Assembly (NCBI GenBank): GCA_016858145.1
Contig: JAEHOE010000111.1
Coordinates: 1 to 64,000 of the forward strand
Origin: Edaphochlamys debaryana
Lineage: Eukaryota > Chlorophyta > Chlorophyceae > Chlamydomonadales
DNA: 64,000 bases
Reading direction: 5' to 3'
Below are positions 12,283 to 23,369 of this stretch, one piece after another. The position numbers and the translations under genes were made by a program. Numbering within the stretch: the stretch's first letter is position 1; each line of letters opens with the position of its first letter. The notes under the pieces were generated by a model that was not told the origin of the DNA, ran no database searches, and worked only from the letters and a program-made list of their open reading frames with translations.

Positions 12283-15200
12283 ACTGCTCGAGCGTGGCTC
12301 CTCAGCTGAACTGCTTTACTGTAGACGCCAAGAGCTGGCTGCGCCAGCGGAGAGCAGCACTGTGTTAGCTATGTCATTTGGCTCCAGGAGTGAACAAGCG
12401 CCTGGGTTGGTCTGTGTTGGCTGAGTACGCATGCTCAAGCTCTTAGTTCATATCTCGCGTGCCGTTGAGCCTGTATCAGTGGCGAGTATGTGGCGTGCTC
12501 GAGTGTGCTGCTTGCTGTGGCCATGAGATTGAAACGACGCCGGGCTGGTGCAATCAAGCCCGTACAGCAGCCGAGGCCGGGGGCCCTTGGACACGCAGCT
12601 GACACGCAGCTGTAAACATAGCAAGCTAAGCAACGTGCATGCGCCTGCGCATCGCGGCGGGTGCCCCGCGTTTCGCGTGGGGGGCGTGGGGCTGCGAAAA
12701 ACTCCGTACCACCTAGTCTATTTCATGTAGCTGCAAAGCTGGGGCAGCGGACAACATATAATTACTATCAAGCATGCACGAGCGAGTTTGGGCCGAGCCT
12801 ACAGCTCCGTCCGGGTTCGTCTCCCCGTTCCACTACGAAAGTGCACTACCGACGGATGGTCTTCTACATCTTATACCCGCCTTAGACTCAAGAATGGATA
12901 TACGTGCATAATTGTTGAGTTGATAGACCCGTGTGCGTGGGCGTGCGCAAGGTTTCCCCAGAGAGCGGTTCGGAGACGGTTCGGCTTCGTCTGCACGCTG
13001 TGACTCACTCTGCGCCGTGGCCCAGGTCACGTGCCATGGCCGTGCCATCGCCTTGCCGTGCTCCCGGCCGTCACCACGCGCTTTCCCTGCCCCAACGGCC
13101 CTCCTTCATCATCCTGGCCACAGCCACGGCCCACAAGCGCATCTAGCATGTTCGAAAGGCAACGCTGATTTTGAGTCGGGCCAGTTAGATTATTAGGGCA
13201 AAGTCGCGAGAGCAAAACACACATAGCAGCAGGCGGTCACCGGCTGCTCAGTGCAACAGCCGGCAACAGTACGTCGCCGTACCACACAACAGCACACCAC
13301 AAGGGACTTCACCGCTACCCCCGCCCTCGGCTTCCTCAAACCGCATTTTCAACAAGACGCCGAAAATATCATGTCCATGAAAGCTAGCGTTCAGCAGCGC
13401 CTGCCGCCACGACGCCCCTGCGCCTCGCCGCACCTCTAGCGCTCAACAGCAACCCCGGTCTCTTCACCTGTTCGCCAAGTTGTTCTCTTCAACCCCCGGT
13501 CTACATCGTCCGCGCGTCGCAGTACCGCTCCGTGAGGTGCTACATAGCCTCGAAGCTACCGGTGTGCGGGGGCTATGCCCACCGCCCCGCCGCCCCGACC
13601 CGCACCGCGCGCTTTCGCGCCCCGCCCCAACAGCTTCACTCCGTCTCGGCCACTGTCACAACCCTGCAAGAGCCACTAGCCTTAGCCTGCCAACAATGAC
13701 TTCCGTCCTCTGCCTACGCCTACCTAGCGCAGAGCGCTATCCCCGTACCCCAGGACCCCGCCCCCGCCACCCGCCAACAGCGCCACCCATACTGAGGCAG
13801 CTGCACGTTGCATGGCGTTCATTCCATTTGGGGGCTTACGACTGATGCCATTGTCATGCAGCAACAACAACAAGGACCCCTTCTCAGGGCATACCAACCG
13901 GCCGAGTGCCCGGTCCGGCCAGCGTCCGCCGGTCAGCCTCCGCCACGCACTCCGCGCCCCCGCAGCCGTGGCAGGTCTCCCAGCACCCGCAGCGCCAGCA
14001 GCCGACTGCTGGCGGCCGCGAGAGTGCGGGCTTCGTCCCGCGTCCGGGCGGCCCTCGTGTGCGAGGCGCTCGCTGCTGTACGCACCCGGCAGGGGCCGGC
14101 CTTCCGGCCCCAGCGCCCCGCGCCCGCCTGCGAGCTCCCTAGATTGGTGGCACGAGCTCAGGGGCGGCCGCAACAGCGCCGCCACCACCTGGGGTTCTGT
14201 CGCCTGCCGCGCTCGCCGCAACCAGTAGCCTCGCTGCGCCCCAAAGCGCCTCCGTTGACCGCAGCGGTCATGGAGTGCGCCGAGCTCACGTCCCGCCGCT
14301 GCCCGCCACGGCCACCGCCACGCCGGCGGGATCGTGTCCCATTGGAGGGACTGCCACGGCTGCCACTGCGACAGCCACGGGTGCACGGTGCGCACGGCAG
14401 CCCAACCAGCCACCCCTCGCTTCAGGGTGCGGTCCCTCCGGCTCCCAAACCATCGACGGTCCGCCCACGGAGCCCCGGGCGGGGCCTTTCCGCTGCCGCT
14501 ATGGAGCTGAGCACGTCGGCCACGACCTCGCGCACGTCGCCTGAGGTTCACTTGGGTGTGGACGCGGGGCAAGGTCTGAGCGTCAGGCTACTGAGTGCAT
14601 TCCTCCTGGAGCTGCTGCAGGGGTCAAGTGTGTACGCCCGCACCCCTCCGGCGAATGCCGAGCGACAGGACGAGGCCTCACGGCTGGCTCGCATGTGCCG
14701 CCACAGCCTTGCAAGCAGCAGAGGCGAGCATAACCACGTCTTCCCCAATGCCGCTGCCGCCCTCTCCCCTGCCCCTCCCCACTCCGCTACCTGACCTCGC
14801 TCGGTTGTGCCCTCCAGCGGCCACGGGTCGGCCATCGCCCGTCGGCCCGGGGCACGCGCGGCCCAGCGCGGCCTTCTACCAGCCAGCGCCAGGGTTGCCA
14901 CAGTGCCCCGCCAGGTTGCTTGCTGCTTTCCGCGGCGGGCTGCGCCGTTCGCGGGATGGGGCATGGGCACCAAGCAGGCCGCAGGGCCCCGACGGCGCAA
15001 AGAGTACCGAGTGGCAGCTGGGCGACCGAGAGAAGGGCTGTGAGAGCGCATGCAGACCGCACGCGTCCTCACTGCCTTTGCGTGGACCCGCCCTCTCCTG
15101 CCTTTCGGTAACTCGGATTGTCCCGACGTGGTATGGGCTGTCTTGGCTGGGTCGACCAGGGCTTCCCGCGCCAGTCACGGGCACCAGACCGCATGCGAAA

Positions 15201-16754
15201 CGCTTCAACCCTCCTTGCCTGCGACGAGGATGAGGGAACGGGCGAGTCGCCCCGCCCCGGTTTCCCGGAGTTTTCCGTGCGTCCCTTCTGCATGCACACT
15301 CTGCGGCGCGTCACAAGCCTGGTGGGGCCTTACAGGAGCGTGCGCCACGGTTTGCTCGCCGGCTTGCCCTTGCTCGCACTGGCAGGTCCGCGGGTGACAC
15401 GGCGGCGACGTTTGACTTTCAGATATTCATGGTCCAGTTTCCGCTTTGCTTTCGGGTCAGGGCACTGCTACTAAGAGTGAACATATGCCGCTACCAAAGG
15501 GCGCTTAAAGCGGCTGCAAACGAAGCGGCGCGTACCACTGTAGCCGTACGTCCAAGCTGTTTTCGTCGCGCGCGTCCTCAGTGGCCGCACTGTATTGCAC
15601 GTGAGAAGCTCACGTGAAGAAGTTGCTCGAGCCAGAGCGTTTGAGCCAGAACGCGATATTTCAGTGACGTGTGGGGGGGACGGCAAGCGGCTCGGGGTGT
15701 GAACAACCAAGGAACCCTAGGAAGGCGCCCCAAACCTGATCGTCTACGACTGACATCGCGTGGTATGCACGTTTACGCTCTGGCCGTGTGTAGCGGCGCG
15801 AGGTCGCGCGCGGGCTCGTATTCATGACGCATGTTGACATGCGCAGTCGCCGAGCCAAGACTCCCCGCGGCCTCAATGAAACGCAAGCGTGCACGACTTC
15901 GCACATTCTGGCTAAGTCTGGCACTCGGCACGCCCGCGGGACGCCCGCACACCACGCCGACACACGGGCAATCGGTGGCGCCCCCTGCCCCTTCATCACC
16001 CCTGCCCCCAGCCGGTGAAGGCTCGGCTTGGAATGCTTCCCTCCGCTCAGCATTCTCAAGTGGGCCTAATGAGTCAGAAGGCATGGTGTCCGAGTGCATC
16101 GGTCTCATCCCAGGCCCCCGGAACCCGTCGTCGACCTACGCCTTTACTCAGCCCGCCCATAGACAGGGCCGCTCCAGGCTGTCTGGGTCTAGGGGTTAAG
16201 GGGGTAAGCACCGGCTCCAGATATCCCAGATCCCAAAGTCACTTGCGGCGGTCACCCAGCGCGGCTGGAATGCCTGCAAGCCTCCTGCTCCCTGTTGCCG
16301 CCCCCTCCCAGCTTTCGTCTGGCAGCGGCAGGGAAGCACTCCTTTGTAGGCCCTCCACCGGCCGCTCGCCCATCCGCAAGGGGCAGACCAACTCACCGCA
16401 GTGTCCCAAGTGCTGACAGGCCGCTGGCGATATGGTGCCTGGGGCTGGCGGGGTGCATGGTGGCCGCGCAGGGGTCTAGGTCACGCCGGTTGTGACCTCC
16501 GCCTCACAGCAGGGGCGCGCCTGGGAAAAGCAGAAGGGCGGGGGAAAGGCTGAGTGGTTCGTCAGGTGCTGATTATGCAGGTTGGGGTTGGCAGACATGG
16601 GCCGGAATGACGCGGGAAGGGAGGCGTGGGAGATCGGGGTGGTAAGTGGGGTGGCCGGGGTAGCGTCTAGTCGCACCCTCACCTTTGCTCGTTCAGACCG
16701 ACCGCTCGGTGGCTCCAGACCAAACATTCCACCGATAGCGAGTGCGTCCGCGGA
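12283..16754. other. 4.5 kb gene-poor interval between the kinase and DDAH
   Basis: The left end (12283 to about 13000) should contain the promoter and 5' leader of the minus-strand kinase; it is AT-richer than the genes. From about 13.5 to 15.3 kb the sequence is GC-rich again and several frames are open, but only one patch (13862-14544, listed separately) looks at all protein-like. From 15.4 to 16.7 kb I see nothing beyond the presumed DDAH promoter. No RNA genes or mobile elements were recognised. Confidence 0.45.
13862..14544 (+). CDS. Doubtful coding patch, Ala/Pro/Thr-rich, possible two-exon fragment or pseudogene
   Basis: I do not recognise it. One frame reads a Pro/Gln/Ala-rich stretch (PPQPWQVSQHPQRQQPTAGG) up to about 14060, meets a TAG at 14140-14142 and continues as GGTSSGAAATAPPPPG and ATATATPAGSCP to a TGA at 14542-14544. 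The composition matches low-complexity parts of real volvocine proteins. The TAG would be removed by an intron of roughly 80 bases ending in CCCTAG, with GTGCGAGG as the donor. An acceptor TCATGCAG precedes the patch. No start exon was found and no conserved domain is visible. The minus strand is also open here, so this could be noncoding GC-rich sequence. Confidence 0.18.
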
Positions 16755-18842
16755 ATGGCGCGGTTCCAGGTCACCGGGGCGCTGTGTCGCGCGATGGCGT
16801 CGAGTTTCGAGCAAGCGCTAGCGATGGAGCCCGTGCCCATCAGCTACGAGGTAGCTAGCGAGCAGCACGACAGGTACCATGAGCTTATCCACCGGCTTGT
16901 TCCAAAAGTCGTGGATATCAGTGCAGACGAGACGTGCCCGGACTGCGTCTTCGTCGAAGATACGGTGCTGGTGATCAACAGCAAGCATGCTATAGTGACG
17001 CGACCAGGTATTGTTTGGCGCCGTGTTTTTGGGGTTTTAGGGCGCTGTGCCGGAGCTGCCCGCCCCCCCCTTCCTCCCCGCCTCCCAGGCCCCCACCAAG
17101 CACGCATGCATCAACACCCGTGACCAAACAACCCCTCCCGTACTTTCGAACTTCTTGCGCTTTGGCCTGTGCACCTTGACGTGGCATCTTCTAGCCGCCT
17201 CCCCATTGCGCAGACCTACACCCACACGCCTCGCCCCCCACCCGCCCCCTCCACCTCCCGTTCCCCCACCTCCCATTCCCCTCCAGGCGCCCCCAGCCGC
17301 CAGCCCGAGCCCGGCCCCGTGGCCCAGGCGCTGCGGGCGCTGGGCTTCCCCCGCGTGGACGCCCTGGTGGAGCCCGCCACGCTGGACGGGGGGGACGTGC
17401 AGGTGCGCCGGACGGCGTGCCGGCAGCTCAGCGGGGCCCCGGGTCCACGTCTGCCGGTGCTTCCACTGGGCTCATTATGCCGGCAGGGCTCCAGCACTCC
17501 ACGAGTACCGGTGCTTCCACGGGAACTGCAACATTCAGTGGCGTGCGTGGTCTGTGGGGCCACAATTGGCCACCCACTCCGGCTCCCCGCTCCCGCAACC
17601 GTGCTCCTCAGCCTGCTGGCTGCGCCTCACGCGCTTGCGCCCCCCCACCCCCCAGCACCCCGCCCCGCCCCACACCTCCGTGCCCCCTTGCCCGCCCCCT
17701 CCCTCCCTCCCTCCCTTCCCTTCCCTCCCCCTCGCCTCCGCCCTCAACCCCCTACACAAACGCTCCCTCCCCGCCCCCAGGTCCTGCCCTGGGCCGTGCT
17801 CGTGGGCGTGAGCCGCCGCACCAACGATGCGGCGGTGGCGCAGCTGAGGGTGCTGCTGGCGGAGGCGGGGGGGCCCCCGCTGTACGCCTTCTCCGTGCTC
17901 CAGGCCGCGGCGGAGGCGGGGGACGGGCACGGCGCCACGCTGCACTTCAAGAGCGTGCTGTCGGCGCTGGTGGGCCGGGGCGGGTGGGGGTGATCGTTGA
18001 CAAGTTAGAGACTGGGGGGTGAGGGGGTGTGAGGGTGTGTGGGTGCAAGCTTGGGAGAGCAAGCGGCATGGCAGGCTTAGGGTTTCGGGGCTGGTACCAT
18101 TGGTATCGGGGGGCGTGGCGTCCAACGCCGGCTCGAACCTTAGCCTGTCATGTGGGTTGCGGGGCTCAGCCGACAGACCAACAGGTCGTCCGACGGCCAT
18201 GTCACAGGCGTGCCGCGGCACCCGCTAAGAAGTACTCATTCGACCGAGCACCACTCAACCCCGCCCACTCCATACCTCCCCAGGACCCCCACACGCTCCT
18301 GGTGGCGGACTCCCCCGTGGGCCGGGCCCTGGCGGCCCAGATCCGGGCGGTGCCGGAGCTGGCGGAAGCTCTGGCCCTGGAGCTGGTGCCGGACTCCATC
18401 GCGGCCAACGTGCTGAGCATTGGGGAGCACGTGGTGATGCAGGAGGTGCGCGGAAGGGCAGGGGCGGGGCGCCGCCTTGCTCAGGATGGCAGGGCGGCGT
18501 GGCAGAGGGCAAGGCCGTGAGGTGGGTCGGCTGTTCCGTCCGCGGGTGCACATCTGCACCTGTCCGTGTGAGCCCGGCGCCTGTGACAAAGGCCGCCTCC
18601 TCCGCCGCCTCCTCCGCTGCACGCGTGTGCCCCCAACGCTCTCCTGCTGTCTACCCCCTCCCCCACCCCCCCAGGGCCACCCCGCCAGCGAGGCCATCGT
18701 CCGGCGCCTGTGCGAGGCCCGCGGCCTCACGCTGCACACGCTGTGCATGTCGGAGCTGGCCAAGGCGGACGGGGCGCTCACGTGCTGCTCCATACTGTTC
18801 GAGGCGCCCGCGGGGCAGCAGCAGCAGGAGCAGCAGGGGTAG
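16755..18842 (+). CDS. DDAH: N(G),N(G)-dimethylarginine dimethylaminohydrolase (DDAH)
   Basis: Hydrolyses asymmetric dimethylarginine (and monomethylarginine) to citrulline plus dimethylamine (or methylamine); a cytosolic enzyme of the amidinotransferase/pentein fold. Five exons (16755-17007, 17287-17402, 17781-17969, 18284-18445, 18675-18842) give 295 residues, close to the roughly 285 of animal DDAH1. Family landmarks occur in order: CPDCVFVEDT (D63, E68), VTRPGAPSR (83-89), LDGGDVQ (117-123), SRRTN, LHFKS with the catalytic His at 178, DSIAANVL, MSELAKADGALTCCS with the nucleophile Cys at 277/278. Arginine deiminases and glycine amidinotransferases are longer and lack the TCCS ending, so DDAH is the best call. 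The end of exon 3 was set at GCGCTG before GTGGGC because only this donor keeps the conserved alignment and the phase of exon 4. There is no targeting peptide. Confidence 0.9.
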
Positions 18843-19636
18843 GTAGGCAGTAGGAGGAGTAGCAGTAGCAGTGGCAGTAGCGCGCCGTGCAGGGGGGGGG
18901 CGGAAAGGGGGGGCATGGCTCGGGTTGGAAGGGGAGGGGCGGACCGCGGGACCGTAGCGCGGGGTAGGGGCGGGCGCGGTAAGGTGCTTGCTCATGCTTG
19001 ATGCGAGCAACGGCTGCCGCAGTGGGGAACCGGGGGTGGAGAGGAGACCAGATTGTGGAGGTGGCGGAGGAGGAAGGACCAGGGGCTTGGCGTTGTCTCG
19101 GGACATCGGCCTCGTGCTGCCATGCTGGCGGTTCAAGTCAGCACCCTGGCTGCGAAGGGCTGGCTGGGCAGCGTCCCTTGCTAGGGGGGATCGAGGCTAT
19201 CATGAGGGCTCATGAGGCCATAGTGAGATGCGCAAGCAGGAGTGGCGGTCCTTGCGAAGGGAACGTATCGAGAGAGAACAGCGTGGTAGAGTGGACTGGG
19301 GTGGCTGCATGGCTTTCAGGGGAGGCGGGCGATGACAGCAGCAGACCGTGTGCGGCCGGGGTTTGGAGGGTTTAGGCGGGCGTGTCGAGCCGCTGAGCTG
19401 CAGGCGGTTCGTGTTGACATCCTTGTCCGGGGAGAAGGGTGGGAGGCGAGCTGCGAGGGGGTAAAGCACCTGAAAAGGCGGAGTCCACCGAGTTGCCGAT
19501 CTTGCCCACGCTTGCGACACACTGCACGCCCACAGCGCACCTGCACGCCCTCACTGTACTTGATATACTGTTAGCGATCTAGCTTCTTTGGATACCGCGT
19601 GCAACAGACACGAACTGTAAGGATTAAAACCTTGCG
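18843..19636. other. Spacer: DDAH 3' region and promoter/leader of the secreted-protein gene
   Basis: No coding exon is supported here. The only TGTAA on the + strand lies at 19616-19620, just 17 bases before the next start codon. If it is the DDAH poly(A) signal, the DDAH transcript overlaps the next gene's leader. A weak TATA-like gatatactg lies near 19561. Confidence 0.5.
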
Positions 19637-22600
19637 ATGGCGCCGCAGCTTCGGCCTCGCGGCGCTCTTGCGGTTTGCTTAATAGCCCTCTTGGCGTCTC
19701 AGCATGTACTAGCAGCGGCTGGGACGGAGGGCAAGGTCAAGCCCAAAAGCAAGGCGAAGTCCGATTCCGCGGAAGACGACGGCATCAAGGTTGAATTCCA
19801 GTCCAACATACCTTTCGACTCGCCCTTCGTAAAGGGTAGGCATGGGGGAGGCCGACGTGTGGCGGGCGCAAAGGGTGTCGAGGTCGGCGCCCGACCAGGA
19901 GGTCCGCCCCCAGCTCACAGCGCTGGGCCCTACAGAGCTTGCCATAACGCTTATCCCCCCACCCCAGGCACGCTGTCTCTCTAGCCCCACAACTGGCCAC
20001 GAGGGGCATACCCTAATCATGCGGGCCAAACAAGCCCGGCCCACACGCCCCCGAGCCCCTACCGCACGCTTGTGTGCCCCCTCCCTCCCCTCCCCTCTTC
20101 CCCCAAGGCATCTTCATCTTCATCTCCTCCATCACGGGGGGACCCATCATCAAGGCCATCGTCAATGCGGGCCTCGACAACGTCAAGGCGCGCCGCGTTG
20201 AGCGGGGCGACAAGAAGGGCGCGGCGCGGGTGGAGACGCTGCGAGGATGTGAGCGGGCGGCGGGACGCTCAGGTCTCGGGCTCTGGCGGAGGGATACGGT
20301 ACTGGCGGGGCTGCTGCCGCCACTTCCGCTTCCGGCTCCTGCCCGACGCCTGGGCCCCCCCCGCACACGCGCGGCCCCCTCCCCCAGGGACCCACTTCAT
20401 GGGCTTCTTCCGGGGCCTGCCGCAGCTCTTCATGGACCTGTTCAAGAACGCGGGGTGGGACTGGGGCAGGGGCTGGGGCTGGGGGTGGGGGTGGGGGTGG
20501 GGGTGGGGGTGGGGGTGGGGGTGGGGTGGGGGTGGGGGTGGGGGTGGGGGTGGGGGTGGGGGTGGGGGTGGGGGTGGGGGTGGGGGTGGGGGTGGGGGTG
20601 GGTGGAGACGGGGCTGGGGGGGGTGAGGCGGGGTGGGCCGGCACCTTGGGGAGGAGGGTCTTCTGGTCTGGCTTGGTTGGGAGAGGCGTAGGCAGCGGAG
20701 GAGGCCGGACCTGGGCTGTGGGCGCTGCGGCACGGGGGCCTTGTCTGGGATGTGGGTCGCGGTGGGGTAGGGCGGGTTTGGGTGGGGTGGCGGCAGGATC
20801 CCATGTGCTTGATCTGCCACAAGCATGGGGCATGTGGGATGGCGGGACGAGGGGAGAGAGAGCAGAGCAGTGAGGGGGCATGGGGAATCGTGGGGAGGCG
20901 CATGCTGTCCGCGCCCCCACGGCCTCCCGTCGCCCCGCTTTCCGCCTTCTGCAGCGTTGCTCTGGACATCGCCCAGGACTGGGGCAACATGCTGAACCAG
21001 CTGCTGCAGAAGGAGCTCAAGAAGAGCAAGACGGGGGCCAGTGAGCGGGGTGGGGGGGGAAGGGAGAGAGAGGCAGGGGCTGGGGGGGCTGGGGTACTGG
21101 GCGCGCGCGTGCCGGCAGAGGGACACCACTGCAATCGTGCACCCGCACATCCGTACCTCTGCTCCAGCCCGGCGCCCCGGCCTGCCTGGCTGTCCATGTC
21201 CACCCGTGCGGCCTCCTTGCCTCCCCGCAATCCCCCCGCGCTCCCCCGCCCCCAGTCAACGGCACGCTGGCTGAGCTGGTGGTGACCAACCGGAAGCACG
21301 TCATGGCCTGGGCGCACCGCTCCGTGGAGAAGGCCAGCAAGGCGTTCAAGGTGGGGGTGGGGGGTGCTGGGGTGGGGTCCTGGGGAGTGGGGACTGGGCT
21401 GGCAGGCGGGGAAAGACGACAGGAGGAGTTCACCTTCTGTGCTGGGGCGGAATGGGGATCCGGGGATGGGGTGGAACTGGCGCTCTGCACTTGGGTTGCA
21501 CAGCAGACGTGCAATGCACTTGGGCGGGGGGCCTTACCGCCGAGGCTCGCCCCTGTTCCACAGCCTCCGCCTCGGCCACCGTACTGGGCTGTCAAGCTGG
21601 CAGGCGTGGCCCGAGTGCACTTGCGTGGGACTGTGAGGGGCACGGGCACAGGCGTCGGCTCGCTGAGCATCTATACATCGTGACAGAACGGGCCCCCACG
21701 GTTCTCTTGTGCACTTCATGCTCTAGATATCGCAAGTTCTCAAGTTGCCAACGCTGTCAGCGCTCAATTCCCCGTTGGCCGCGTCGATGGCAGCAAAACC
21801 GGCCCCCACTCAGAGGTCCGCACCATTCGACCCTAGGCTGTGTTGGTAATGATACACGAGGCCAGTAACTGCCCCCACACAGAAACGCCAAAAGCTCCGC
21901 CCACCATTCAAGACGCGCCGCACGCTATTGGCGCCATGGCTTGGAGTCGCAAGCCGCCCACCGCAACGCCGTGAGGGCAACAGTGATTGTCAAGGGGCTC
22001 AATTTCTTCAAAGACACGTCTCACGAGCCCCTGGCCCTTGCCACAGCCCCTTGTCCACTAGCCCAGAATGGCCCCCAAAACGATGGGCCCAGAAGGTACA
22101 CGAGCCTCACTCCGGCCGCCCAGTCACCACACGTTACTGTAAAGACATAAGGCGCCTCTCGAGCGCTTTCCATCAGAGGGCCAGCACACCAAACAACCGC
22201 GCTTTGCAAAATCTGTTCCGCCCCGGCTCTTGCTGCCGGCTGGAACAAGCCTGAGCCAACGACTTCCTTCGCTCCTCTCCTCTGCCTCACGTCCTCTCGC
22301 CCATCCCGTCTGTCTGTCTCGGATCCTCTTGCCCACCGCATCTCTGCTCTCATTCCGCGCCTCGCTCCCGTGCTCATCACCTTGAAAGCTGCGCTCGCAC
22401 GCCCCACGCACCCCCCTCGCGCCGCCAGTGCGCCGCGTTCGCCCTCTCCTGCCCTCCCGCCCACCCGCCCCGGCCCCCCCAGCAGCTCCGCAGCATCCGC
22501 CCCCGCCATACCCTCAGCTCGCTCGCCAACGCCTCCCTCCTCCCTCGCTCTCACTCTCCCCCACCCTTTCCACCCCCACCCTTCCCACCCCTCCCCGCAC

Positions 22601-23132
22601 CCGCTCCCCGCTCCCCGCAGGGCGGCGCCGTGTCCCGCCTGCTGTCCGACCTGCACAACGAGGTCACCGCCGACCCCGGCTTCTTCGCGGACTTCACCGA
22701 GGGGCTCAGCGCCGAGGCGGCGCCCGTGCGCGTCATGAACGACGGGCCGCCCGCGGGCGTGCCGCCGTCCAAGGCCGTGGGCAAGCTGCCGGGAGTGCCC
22801 CAGCAGCTGGCGGCGCTGCTGCAAGACGTGCTGGAGGTCTTCAGGTGCGCGAGCGCCGGGGGCCGGGGGGCCGGGAACGGCGCGGGCTGGGCCTTGCGGA
22901 GGCGCCTGGGCGCGCGGGGCAGGGGCGTTGCCGGTACCCAAGCGCGTGCCTCTCCTGCAACCGCGGCCCCCACGTCCGCAGGGACGCGCTGCTGCCCGGG
23001 ACCAAGCCGCTCAAGATCCCCGTACCCGAGGAGCCCGTCCGCATCCCCGTGCCCGACGAGCCGGTCCGCATCCCCGTGCCCGAGGAGGCGGAGGAGGGGG
23101 CGGCCGGGGGCGAGGACAGGACGGAGCTGTAG
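19637..23132 (+). CDS. Orphan secreted or vacuolar protein with C-terminal IPVP repeats
   Basis: I do not recognise a family. Seven exons (19637-19835, 20108-20248, 20388-20454, 20955-21040, 21256-21350, 22621-22844, 22982-23132) give 320 residues with consistent phases. Residues 1-28 form a clear signal peptide (Arg-containing start, hydrophobic LAVCLIALLASQHVLA, then AAG). The mature part has a Lys/Ser/Asp spacer, an aromatic, helix-prone centre (GWTHFMGFFRGLPQLFMDLF, DIAQDWGNMLNQLLQKELKK, ELVVTNRKHVMAWAHRSVEK) and an acidic tail with three near repeats of IPVPEEPVR. No transmembrane helix after the signal peptide and no ER-retention signal are evident. Intron 3 holds a G-rich repeat and intron 5 is long (1270 bases). 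The splice sites were chosen to keep phase and the best donors (for example T|GTGAGC after exon 2). Confidence 0.72.
20481..20604. repeat. (GGGGGT)n tract in intron 3
   Basis: About twenty units of GGGGGT on the sense strand with one shortened unit near 20520. It lies wholly within intron 3 of the secreted-protein gene. The runs of five G could form stacked G-quadruplexes in the transcript or the non-template DNA strand. Confidence 0.93.
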
Positions 23133-23266
23133 CCGGCGGCGGCAGGCGGGGGCTGAGGTGACTGGGCAAGGACGGCGGCTGCTGGTAGGGCGTGGGCCCG
23201 GAGCTCTGTACGCTGTGCTAGGGAGGGCTTTGCGTGGGCGCCGGTGCGCTGGCGGGGCCCGCTCGC

Positions 23267-23271
23267 TGTAA
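23267..23271 (+). terminator. TGTAA poly(A) signal of the secreted-protein gene
   Basis: The chlorophyte poly(A) signal TGTAA occurs 135 bases after the TAG at 23130-23132. Cleavage usually follows within about 10-30 bases. It lies in the 237-bp gap between this gene and the convergent TsaE gene. Confidence 0.6.
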
Positions 23272-23369
23272 TGCGTCGTGCGCTGCGCGCCACCCAGGCC
23301 GGGACCCGGCAGCGGACCGGCGGCGGCAGCGGCAGCCGCCCCCGCTGCCAGCTAGCGGCCTCCGGGCCC

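Noticed and set aside
13724..14572. 282-codon minus-strand open frame
   Set aside because: Trp/Arg-rich translation with no domain and no repeat logic; looks like the complement of GC-rich low-complexity DNA.
20481..20604. Telomere-like interstitial repeat
   Set aside because: The unit is GGGGGT, not the TTTTAGGG telomere repeat of Chlamydomonas relatives, and it lies neatly inside an intron.
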